A stretch of 6,551 nt of DNA from Pseudomonadota bacterium (lineage in GTDB: Bacteria > Desulfobacterota > BSN033 > WVXP01 > G020346125): positions 1 to 6,551 of the forward strand of contig DAOVGJ010000275.1 of NCBI GenBank assembly GCA_030672465.1, written 5' to 3'. Every line of letters begins with the position of its first letter. Position 1 is the stretch's first letter. Positions 1 to 5,758 of the stretch are shown here, piece after piece. The translations under genes were made by a program, and so were the position numbers. The notes under the pieces are model-generated. The model had not been told where the DNA came from and did no database searches. It was given only the letters and a program-made list of their open reading frames with translations.

Positions 1-125
1 CCCGAGTATCGCGCGGTGGAATCACCCAGCCTATCGGCGACCCATGCATGGGAGACCTCGTGAAGGATTATGGCCAGTAGAGTCGGAATGGCATAGATGG
101 ATATTTTTTGAACCAATGAGGCCAT
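1..125 (-). CDS. Site-2-type M50 zinc metalloprotease, N-terminal fragment
   Basis: Partial gene running off the low-coordinate edge; only the first 41 codons are present. Reading down from ATG at 125-123, a hydrophobic stretch (about residues 8-21) leads directly into HEVSH at residues 22-26. This is the HExxH zinc-binding motif of intramembrane M50 proteases. It is followed by AWVADRLGDSTARYSG, which matches the HGWVADRLGDPTA-type continuation common in the short bacterial S2P-like family. These are multi-pass inner-membrane enzymes that cleave substrates within the bilayer; the second catalytic motif would lie outside the window. The start is chosen because no other start codon lies in frame back to the stop of the upstream gene. 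The gene begins 29 nt after that stop, so it is probably co-transcribed. In Geobacter-type genomes such a protease often follows the DHH/CBS/nucleotidyltransferase fusion (remembered gene order). The substrate is unknown. Confidence 0.8.
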   Translation of the reverse strand, partial: MASLVQKISIYAIPTLLAIILHEVSHAWVADRLGDSTARYS

Positions 126-138
126 GCGGCCCCCCCCC
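126..138 (-). promoter_or_regulatory. Homopolymeric G9 tract acting as ribosome binding site of the M50 gene
   Basis: In mRNA sense, nine consecutive G residues (130-138) are followed by CCGC and then the ATG of the M50 protease. No GGAGG-type Shine-Dalgarno sequence is present. A G run can pair with the CCUCC of 16S rRNA through one G-U wobble, and its position 4 nt before the ATG is acceptable, so it is the likely ribosome binding site. That role is inferred. A run of this length is also prone to replication slippage and sequencing error. Confidence 0.45.
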
Positions 139-154
139 GGGAAATGGCCTCGGA

Positions 155-2809
155 TTAAACCGTTCCCCTTTGATCTATATAGGTCCTTTTCACGTAATTG
201 ACCTCATCTTCCCTCGTTTTGACGCGCCGATCGAGACGAGCCCTCAGGAGATCGGTCAATATCTCCTTCATGATGGGCCCTGGCTGAACACCCAATCGAA
301 TCAAATCCCTCCCCTTCAATAAGGGTTTCAGTCCCCGGAGCGTTGTAAAGAAAAGGGATATCCACTGTTTCGTCCCTTTTTTGGTGGTCTTGGCCATCAT
401 GAAGAGCTTCACCTCCGTTGAAAGGGGTTCCAAGAGCTGATACATTTCGCTTCTTCGAATCCTTCTCTTGGAGTCCAATCTTCGGGCCATCTCCCTGAGG
501 GTCTCCTCGGCCTCTCTCCTTCCGCTTATGATCTTCTTCCTGTTTTTCTCGGAGAGCGAAAGCCGTTGGCAAACATCCAAGACCTCCCCCTCCGCCAGGG
601 AATCCATCAGCCCGTAGAAATAGACCTGCCACCTTTCGCACTCTCCCTCCAAAAAGAGCAAGTCGTACCATGATATGACATTCTTTATGGTCTCCAAGAG
701 GTTCTCGGTTTCCTTCTCCCAGGGGATTCTGATGTGGATGGATTTCAGCAGATCCAGATCCCTCATCCTTCGAAGAATGGGGATTGGATCCTCTTCGTTG
801 AGGATGAGCACCAGCTCGGTAAAGATCCTTCGCCCCGAAAGGCGATCCAGGAATCTCATCTCCACGGCATTCTTAATCAAATTCTGGGTTTGCCTGCCCA
901 ATTGGAAGTCAAACCGCTGCTCGAAGCGAATAGCCCGGAAAACCCTCGTTGGGTCTTCGACGAAACTCAGGTTATGGAGCACCCGGAGTACCTTCTCCTT
1001 AATATCCCTTTGGGCGCCGAAGAAATCGATCAGTTCGCCGAACTGTTCCATATTCAATTTGATGGCCAGGGTATTGATGGTAAAGTCCCTTCGATACAAG
1101 TCCCTCTTGACGGAGCTGAGCTCCACCGTGGGAAGGGCAGCGGGAGAATCATAGTATTCTAACCGAGCCGTGGCGATATCGACTTTCAGGTTGCCCGCTA
1201 ATCGGAGAGCAGCCGTCCCAAACCGCCGGTTAATCCTGATCTTACAGGGATGCTCCTTGGCAAAATATTCGGCGAATCGGATACCATTCCCCTCTACTAC
1301 GATATCCACGTCTAAGTTATGATTCCTCAGCAAAAGGTCCCGGACGAACCCCCCTACTGCATACACGGGGCAGTTCAACTCGTCCCCGACTCTGCCGAAC
1401 TCTCGGAGAATGCTTTGAACCCTCGGCGGGAGCCTCTCCTCCATCAACTTCGTGATCATCTTCTTCCTGGCATAGAGTTTGTGAACCTCAAGGGGGGAAG
1501 GGGAATCGGATCGACTCGCCAAATCCTCCTGAATGGCCCTCAAGACGTCCGTCCGAGTGATGGCCCCCACAAGCTCCCCTCCTTCCATTACGGGTAAGAA
1601 TCGCTGGTTGTTACCAACGATGAGACGTTGAATTTTACTCAGGGGGGTTGTCATATCGGCCACCGAAAATTCGGTGCTCATATATTCGCTGATCGGACAA
1701 TCCCCAAGCCCGTGGAATGTGGCCTTTTCGATGACTTGCCTGGTTATCAGCCCCACCAGTTTATCGCTTCCCATCACCGGTAGTACGTTGATATTGTATC
1801 GAGTGAGAAGTTCCCCCGCTTCGGATAACTTCCTCTCTGCCGTGATGGTCTTCACCGGAAAGGTCATGAGATCTTTGGCGAATTTCCTCGGCTTAACGGC
1901 CTCCTGGAGCACCTTCACCAATTTTTCCCCGCACTGGATCAATGTCAAATCCTTCACGGTGGCCGAGGCGGCCGTCGCGTGCCCACCCCCTCCAAACTCC
2001 AACAGGACTTCCGCCACGTTTACTTCCTCGATACGGCTCCGTCCTATTATTTGGACCCGGTCCTCCATCCTAACCAGCGCGAAGAGCACATCCAAATTTT
2101 CCATATCCTTTAACTTATGGACGAGGACGGCGATATCACCGACGTATCGATCCGCCGAGGCAGTGGCGATGACCACATTGATGCCGTGTATGTTGTAGCT
2201 GGTAGCCGACTGGATCAGATCATTGAGGAGAAAAACCTGTTCCGCCGTCAGCTCTTTGGTTACCATATCCGATATTACATTGAGACTTGCCCCTTTTGAG
2301 AGCAGATACGCGGCGGCATGAAAGTCGTCCTCTGTTGTCGAGGAAAAGGTGAGGGAGCCCGTATCCTCATAAATCCCCAACATCATTACCGTGGCCTCAT
2401 CGGAAGTTATTTCCATACCTTTATCCCTCAAAATCCCCAGCAGCAGGGTAATGGCCGCTCCCACTTCTTTCACCACCTCTACCGAACCCTTAATGTCCTC
2501 CGAAGAGGGGGGATGGTGATCGTAGATGTGAATATCCAATCCGGGCTTCTGTAAGATTTGAGCGAACTTCCCGATTCGGCTTATCTGCCGGGTATCGACC
2601 AAGACGAGACGGGTGATTCGATCCAAAGCCACGTTTTTCATCCGTTCGGCCTCGAATACATAAATGGTGGACCGAACGAAAAAATCCCTTAAGCTCCCCT
2701 CTTGGGAGCCGGGGAAAACCAAAATCGCCTCGGGATAGAGCTTCTTAGCTGCTAACATGCAGGCCAAAGCGTCGAAATCGGCGTTGATGTGTGTGGTAAT
2801 GACCTCCAT
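155..2809 (-). CDS. DHH phosphoesterase - CBS pair - tRNA/poly(A) nucleotidyltransferase fusion
   Basis: An 884-residue cytoplasmic protein with three modules. Residues 1-310 are a DHH/DHHA1 phosphoesterase: motif I has H7, N9, D11 and D13; D72 is motif II; DHH is at 97-99; D149 is motif IV; and GGGGHATAAS at 273-282 is the DHHA1 signature. Residues about 312-428 are two CBS domains, usually sensors of adenine nucleotides. Residues about 465-884 are a class II nucleotidyltransferase: GGFVRD at 486-491, catalytic DVD at 500-502, RRDFT at 573-577 and EDPTRVFRAIRF at 618-629. All catalytic residues appear intact. The last module adds 3' nucleotides to tRNA or poly(A) tails, while DHH domains of this type degrade short RNAs or related phosphodiesters. 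CC-adding, CCA-adding and poly(A) activity cannot be separated by eye; the long DHH-CBS form in Aquifex is, as I recall, CC-adding. The start is the only plausible ATG, with a weak GAG ribosome site 6 nt upstream. It lies 51 nt after xerD. Confidence 0.9.
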   Translation of the reverse strand: MEVITTHINADFDALACMLAAKKLYPEAILVFPGSQEGSLRDFFVRSTIYVFEAERMKNVALDRITRLVLVDTRQISRIGKFAQILQKPGLDIHIYDHHPPSSEDIKGSVEVVKEVGAAITLLLGILRDKGMEITSDEATVMMLGIYEDTGSLTFSSTTEDDFHAAAYLLSKGASLNVISDMVTKELTAEQVFLLNDLIQSATSYNIHGINVVIATASADRYVGDIAVLVHKLKDMENLDVLFALVRMEDRVQIIGRSRIEEVNVAEVLLEFGGGGHATAASATVKDLTLIQCGEKLVKVLQEAVKPRKFAKDLMTFPVKTITAERKLSEAGELLTRYNINVLPVMGSDKLVGLITRQVIEKATFHGLGDCPISEYMSTEFSVADMTTPLSKIQRLIVGNNQRFLPVMEGGELVGAITRTDVLRAIQEDLASRSDSPSPLEVHKLYARKKMITKLMEERLPPRVQSILREFGRVGDELNCPVYAVGGFVRDLLLRNHNLDVDIVVEGNGIRFAEYFAKEHPCKIRINRRFGTAALRLAGNLKVDIATARLEYYDSPAALPTVELSSVKRDLYRRDFTINTLAIKLNMEQFGELIDFFGAQRDIKEKVLRVLHNLSFVEDPTRVFRAIRFEQRFDFQLGRQTQNLIKNAVEMRFLDRLSGRRIFTELVLILNEEDPIPILRRMRDLDLLKSIHIRIPWEKETENLLETIKNVISWYDLLFLEGECERWQVYFYGLMDSLAEGEVLDVCQRLSLSEKNRKKIISGRREAEETLREMARRLDSKRRIRRSEMYQLLEPLSTEVKLFMMAKTTKKGTKQWISLFFTTLRGLKPLLKGRDLIRLGVQPGPIMKEILTDLLRARLDRRVKTREDEVNYVKRTYIDQRGTV

Positions 2810-2821
2810 TGCTATCTCAAA

Positions 2822-2858
2822 GGACGGGGGTGTCCCCTGTCTCCTCAGCGGACGGGGG
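2822..2858. repeat. Small GC-rich hairpin and direct repeat between xerD and the fusion gene
   Basis: The 51-nt spacer between xerD and the next gene contains GGACGGGGG twice on the + strand (2822-2830 and 2850-2858), 28 bp apart. It also has a short perfect hairpin, GGGG-TGT-CCCC, at 2827-2837. No U run follows in the transcribed direction, so this does not look like an intrinsic terminator, and the two flanking genes are probably still co-transcribed. The GGGGTGTCCCCTGTC wording resembles REP-type repeats I recall from deltaproteobacterial genomes, often near Y1/REP transposases. Assignment to such a family is a guess. Confidence 0.35.
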
Positions 2859-2860
2859 GC

Positions 2861-3748
2861 TCACGATCTGGGGTGATATCGAGCATGGACCCTCTTCAGC
2901 CTCTCACGGGTCACGTGGGTATAGATTTGGGTGGTGGAGATGTCCACGTGCCCGAGCAAACTCTGGACTGACCGCAAATCCGCCCCACCTTCTAACAGAT
3001 GACTCGCAAAGGAATGCCTGAGGGTGTGGGGGTAAATGTTCTTCCTAATTCCAGCCACGAGGGCGTATTTCTTAATGATCTTCCAAAAACCCTGACGGGA
3101 CATTCCCTTCCCCCATTGGCTTATGAAGGCAAATGAATTCCGCTTGTTCCCAAGGAGTCTCTTGCGGGATTCCTCCAGATACCGCCTTAGCCAATGGAGG
3201 GCCTCTTGGCCCATGGGAACAATCCTCTGCTTGTCCCCCTTGCCCAGGACAATCAGATATCCTGCCTCCAAGTTAATATTATTCAGGACTAAATGAGTTA
3301 ACTCGGAAACCCTCAACCCGGTGGCGTACAATAATTCCAACATGGCCTTATCCCTCATCCCGATGGGATTGGAGGGGTCGGGTTGATTCAGCAGTGATTC
3401 GACTTCATCCAGGGAAAGCACTTCCGGCAGGGATCGGGTCGTCCTCGGGGATTCCATATTCTCCAATGGATTTCCCCGCAGCACCCCCTCATCGGCCAGC
3501 CACCGATAAAATCCTCGCAAAACGGAAATTGACCTGGCCACCGTTTTGGCGGAAAGACCTTGTTTCCATAAGGAGAGGAGATAAGCCATCACCTCCATCT
3601 TAGAGGTCTCTCCGATTTCGACGATTCCCAATCCCCCCAAAAAGCTCGCGTATCGAACCAGATCGCCGCTGTATGAATCGAGGGTATTTCTGGATAATCC
3701 CTTCTCTACTGCTATGTAGTTCATATAGCTATCGATCCATCTCTCCAT
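2861..3748 (-). CDS. xerD: Site-specific tyrosine recombinase XerD
   Basis: A 295-residue tyrosine recombinase, close to the usual XerC/XerD length (about 298). Residues 1-90 form the SAM-like core-binding domain (VEKGLSRNTLDSYSGDL at 14-30). Residues about 105-295 are the catalytic domain. The full active-site set is visible: R146 (ATGLRVSEL), K170 (GKGDKQR), H241 and R244 (HTLRHSFASH), H267 (LLGHVDISTT) and the nucleophile Y276 (QIYTH). The spacing between these residues equals that of E. coli XerD as I recall it (148, 172, 244, 247, 270, 279). The protein would act at dif with XerC and FtsK to resolve chromosome dimers. XerC and XerD are hard to tell apart by eye; XerD is preferred from similarity and from the remembered Geobacter neighbourhood. 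The ATG is preceded by AGAAGG with 6 nt spacing. The gene follows a repeat-filled gap, so its promoter probably lies within or beside that repeat. It heads a block with the fusion gene downstream. Confidence 0.88.
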   Translation of the reverse strand: MERWIDSYMNYIAVEKGLSRNTLDSYSGDLVRYASFLGGLGIVEIGETSKMEVMAYLLSLWKQGLSAKTVARSISVLRGFYRWLADEGVLRGNPLENMESPRTTRSLPEVLSLDEVESLLNQPDPSNPIGMRDKAMLELLYATGLRVSELTHLVLNNINLEAGYLIVLGKGDKQRIVPMGQEALHWLRRYLEESRKRLLGNKRNSFAFISQWGKGMSRQGFWKIIKKYALVAGIRKNIYPHTLRHSFASHLLEGGADLRSVQSLLGHVDISTTQIYTHVTRERLKRVHARYHPRS

Positions 3749-3787
3749 GAATAACCTTCTATGCCTTTCCAGCTACCTTTGATAATA

Positions 3788-3800
3788 TCGTAAAAAGCCA
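3788..3800. repeat. Fragment of a second MITE terminal repeat
   Basis: TCGTAAAAAG followed by CCA repeats the end sequence of the neighbouring palindromic element: the reverse complement of its right end reads TTCGTAAAAAGTCCA. It lies in direct orientation, roughly 20 bp outside the element's own left end. This suggests an older or nested insertion of which only the terminus remains, or a local duplication of the end. It is a short match, so chance similarity is possible. Confidence 0.4.
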
Positions 3801-3807
3801 GAAATCA

Positions 3808-4011
3808 GACGGCACAGTAAAAAGCTCCAGATGCAAGGCGCGCGAATCTTTGGGAATGAGGCGTACTTACCAGTAAGCCGCAGTGACTAAAGATGAAGCG
3901 CAACGCAGCCCTTCGGCTTTGCTCAGGGCCGTGAGCATGTCGAACGGCCCTTCGGCTTTACTCAGGGCCATGAGCCTGTCGAATGGCAAATGGACTTTTT
4001 ACGAAGCCGTC
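3808..4011. mobile_element. MITE-like palindromic interspersed element, non-coding
   Basis: A non-coding element filling most of the dut-xerD gap. Its ends are imperfect inverted repeats: the left end (3808-3829) reads GACGGC, 4 nt, TAAAAAG, C, TCCA. The right end (3991-4011), reverse-complemented, reads GACGGC, 4 nt, TAAAAAG, TCCA. The interior is also palindromic: ATCTTT (3846-3851) faces AAAGAT (3889-3894), and GGC-g-TACT faces AGTA-a-GCC around a TACC loop (about 3860-3879). Removing the REP block at 3909-3987 leaves about 126 bp. There is no transposase gene here, so any movement would need an enzyme supplied in trans. The wording (GATGCAAGGCGCGCGAAT, GCGCAACGCAGC, ACTTTTTACGAAGCCGTC) resembles repeats I remember from deltaproteobacterial genomes. 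It starts 4 nt after the dut stop codon and folds into strong RNA structure, so it may shield or attenuate the dut transcript; that role is inferred. Confidence 0.65.
3909..3987. repeat. Two tandem 39-bp REP-like palindromes inside the MITE
   Basis: Two head-to-tail 39-bp units, 3909-3947 and 3948-3986, identical at 35 of 39 positions by my count. The unit ends are ambiguous by one base because both junctions carry C. Each unit is itself an inverted repeat: TTCG and GCTCA face TGAGC and CGAA around GGGCC(G/A). In the second unit the arms are one base shorter. The pattern (CCTTCGGC...CTCAGGGCC...TGAGC...GTCGAA) matches the TTCGAC-GCTCAGG type of repeat common between genes in many environmental bacteria. 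Dropping exactly 78 bp restores a smooth GCAGC-AAATGG join in the surrounding element, which suggests the pair was inserted there. Confidence 0.7.
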
Positions 4012-4015
4012 ACCT

Positions 4016-4480
4016 TTAAAGACCGGTGTGGCCGAAGCCGCCTTCCTGCCTATGGCTTGCGGGCAGTTCGTCCACCTCCTCCAATTCCGCCTTATATACC
4101 ATGGAGACGACGAGCTGGGCAATGCGCTGCCCGTTTCTAATGGAGACGGGTTTCTCGCCGTGATTAATCATGAGAATCCCGATTTCCCCTCGGTAGTCGG
4201 CATCGATAGTCCCGGGGGTATTGACCAGCGTCACCCCGTCCCTCATGGCCAGACCGCTCCGAGGCCTGACCTGAATTTCAAAGCCCTCTGGAATTGCCAC
4301 AGTCAGCCCCGTGGGAATCAACCGTCTCTGCCCCGGAGCGATGAGCACGTCCTCATCCAGAAAGGCGTGGATGTCCAATCCCGCCGCGTGTTCGGTCATA
4401 TACGTGGGTAGAGGGCCATTCTCGTTGCCCTTGAGCCTTTTAATCTTGATCCTTACCCTACGGGGGGGGCCCTCTTCCAT
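4016..4480 (-). CDS. dut: Deoxyuridine 5'-triphosphate nucleotidohydrolase (dUTPase)
   Basis: Hydrolyses dUTP to dUMP and pyrophosphate, keeping uracil out of DNA and feeding dTMP synthesis; members of this family are cytoplasmic homotrimers. At 154 residues it has normal length. All five motifs are present in order: AAGLDIHA (32-39), RPRSGLA (72-78), GTIDADYRGE (90-99, with catalytic Asp expected at D93), RIAQLV (119-124) and the C-terminal RQEGGFGHTG (144-153). The last differs from the usual RGxGGFGSTG, with Gln and His replacing Gly and Ser. The ATG at 4480 follows GGAGG (4488-4492) by 7 nt. That site abuts the stop codon of the M16 peptidase gene, with a 12-nt gap, so the two are probably in one operon. 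Codons 4-7 carry a run of eight C on the coding strand. The stop codon lies 4 nt from a palindromic repeat element that may mark the end of this transcription unit. Confidence 0.95.
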   Translation of the reverse strand: MEEGPPRRVRIKIKRLKGNENGPLPTYMTEHAAGLDIHAFLDEDVLIAPGQRRLIPTGLTVAIPEGFEIQVRPRSGLAMRDGVTLVNTPGTIDADYRGEIGILMINHGEKPVSIRNGQRIAQLVVSMVYKAELEEVDELPASHRQEGGFGHTGL

Positions 4481-4492
4481 AGCTCGTCCTCC

Positions 4493-5752
4493 CTACTGGA
4501 AGTTCAACAGGTCTCGAGGGAGCTCCGTTTTGTCGATGGGACCCAAAACCGTTAGACAGAACAACTCCTCTCGGAAAAGGTCCTGAGCCAATTGATTCAC
4601 CTCTTCCGAGGTGACCCCTTCGATGCTTTGGATAACCTCCTCAATGGGGATATATTCCCCGAAGTAGATCTCGTTTTGGGCCAAGCGAGTCATCCAGCTA
4701 TCCGAACTCTCCAGGGAGAGGAGTAAATTTCCCTTGAGTTGGTCTTTAGTCCGCTTCAGTTCCTCCCCACAAACCCTCTCCTTTCGTAATTTATCGAACT
4801 GCTCTATGATCAATCGAATGACCTCCTTCAGTGACCCTTTGTCAGTCCCCGCATATACCACCAGTTGGCCAGCATCGAAATAGGCTGGCCTATAGGAATA
4901 TATGGAGTAGGCGAGACCCCTCTTCTCCCGGATCTCCTGAAAGAGATAAGAACTCATTCCCCTGCCCAGTAAGGTATTCAAGACGTACCCTGCATATCGC
5001 ATGGAGTGGGTTTGAGGAATGCCTTTGGTGCCCAAACACAAGTGAACCTGCTCCAAATCCCTTGGAAACACGCCGATTCTGGGGTTAGGCTCAGGGGATT
5101 CTCCCTTCTCCACCGCAACCCTCTCCATCAACCCACCGAATTTATCCTCGATCCGCTGGATCAGCTCCCCGTGGTCAAAACTGCCAGCAACGGATATAAC
5201 GAGGTGATTGGCTCGATAGTGATCGTCGAAGTAGCGGCAAATGGTCTCACGATCGAAGGAACTGACCCGCTCCTTCTTACCCACGATGGGGTAGCCCAAG
5301 GAATACCCCTTCCAGAAGACCTGATTAAACAAGTCATGAATATAGTCATCGGGCGTATCCTCCACCATTTTTATCTCCTGGAGGACCACATTCCTTTCCC
5401 TTGCGATCTCATTGAGATCAAAGATAGAGTTCAGAAAGATATCTGAGAGGAGCTCGATGGCGAGGGACCAATGTTGGTCCAACACCTTAGCGTGAAAACA
5501 GGTATATTCCCTTTCCGTAAACCCATTGAGGATGCCCCCCACCGAGTCGATCTCTTTGGCTATATCATGGGCGGTTCGACTCTTCGTTCCCTTGAAAACC
5601 AGATGCTCGATAAAGTGGGAAATTCCGTTCTCCTCGGAATCCTCGTGGCGCGATCCCGTAGTGATCCAAATTCCGATGGAAAACGACCTGAGAGAGGGAA
5701 TGTTCTCCGATACAACGCGGATTCCGTTTTTCAGGACGGTCTTTTGATACAT
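4493..5752 (-). CDS. M16-family zinc peptidase (processing-peptidase-like, MlpA/YmxG type)
   Basis: A 419-residue single-unit M16B peptidase related to mitochondrial processing peptidase beta and Bacillus MlpA/YmxG. The inverted zinc motif is intact: HFIEH at residues 46-50 (H46, catalytic E49, H50), with the third ligand E126 in NVVLQEI, 76 residues on. The second, non-catalytic half holds the conserved LFQEIREKRGLAYSIYSY stretch (270-287), whose Arg and Tyr contact substrate in this family. There is no signal peptide, so a cytoplasmic location is likely. The substrate is unknown; degradation of oligopeptides or small proteins is the usual proposal. The ATG lies 3 nt after the pnp stop, and the remaining reading frame begins with the KTVLKNGIRV family N-terminus, which supports this start. 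Placement directly after pnp is a recurrent bacterial gene order (also in Bacillus, as pnpA then ylxY and mlpA), and dut follows immediately. Confidence 0.93.
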   Translation of the reverse strand: MYQKTVLKNGIRVVSENIPSLRSFSIGIWITTGSRHEDSEENGISHFIEHLVFKGTKSRTAHDIAKEIDSVGGILNGFTEREYTCFHAKVLDQHWSLAIELLSDIFLNSIFDLNEIARERNVVLQEIKMVEDTPDDYIHDLFNQVFWKGYSLGYPIVGKKERVSSFDRETICRYFDDHYRANHLVISVAGSFDHGELIQRIEDKFGGLMERVAVEKGESPEPNPRIGVFPRDLEQVHLCLGTKGIPQTHSMRYAGYVLNTLLGRGMSSYLFQEIREKRGLAYSIYSYRPAYFDAGQLVVYAGTDKGSLKEVIRLIIEQFDKLRKERVCGEELKRTKDQLKGNLLLSLESSDSWMTRLAQNEIYFGEYIPIEEVIQSIEGVTSEEVNQLAQDLFREELFCLTVLGPIDKTELPRDLLNFQ

Positions 5753-5758
5753 CTCCTA
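5753..5758 (-). promoter_or_regulatory. Overlapping pnp stop and ribosome binding site of the M16 gene
   Basis: The junction reads TAG-GAG-ATG in coding sense. The pnp stop codon forms part of an AGGAG Shine-Dalgarno sequence that touches the M16 start codon with no spacer. Such spacing is poor for independent initiation, so the peptidase is probably translated by ribosomes terminating on pnp (translational coupling). This is inferred from layout. Confidence 0.55.

Noticed and set aside
675..1162. Overlapping plus-strand open frames of 142-159 residues opposite the nucleotidyltransferase domain
   Set aside because: They lie wholly inside a strongly supported gene on the other strand, overlap each other in different frames, have no recognisable domain and are low-complexity in composition.
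3782..3787. Possible -10 box TATTAT (minus strand) about 34 nt before the xerD start
   Set aside because: No convincing -35 hexamer is visible 16-18 nt upstream, and the area is AT-rich repeat-end sequence. A xerD promoter is plausible here but not supported by the sequence alone.
3818..3826. U-run (GCTTTTTAC in minus sense) as an intrinsic terminator for the dut operon
   Set aside because: No stable stem sits immediately before the U run; the run belongs to the element's terminal repeat. The strong REP hairpins are about 80 nt earlier and lack a following U run.
3909..3987. Short CRISPR array
   Set aside because: The two units are directly adjacent with no spacer between them, so they are tandem palindromes and not repeat-spacer units.
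2861..4011. Mobile integron or prophage module made of xerD plus adjacent palindromes
   Set aside because: The recombinase matches the housekeeping XerD length and motif spacing and sits among core genes. It lacks the extra domain of integron integrases, and the palindromes look like genome-wide repeats, not attachment sites.
3883..4140. Plus-strand 85-residue frame with an internal peptide repeat (PSALLRA..SMSNG)
   Set aside because: The peptide repeat is just the 39-bp REP pair being translated; 39 is a multiple of three, so tandem units keep the frame open without coding meaning.
3983..4411. Plus-strand 142-residue open frame opposite dut
   Set aside because: It is antisense to all five dUTPase motifs, begins in the repeat element and resembles no family I know.
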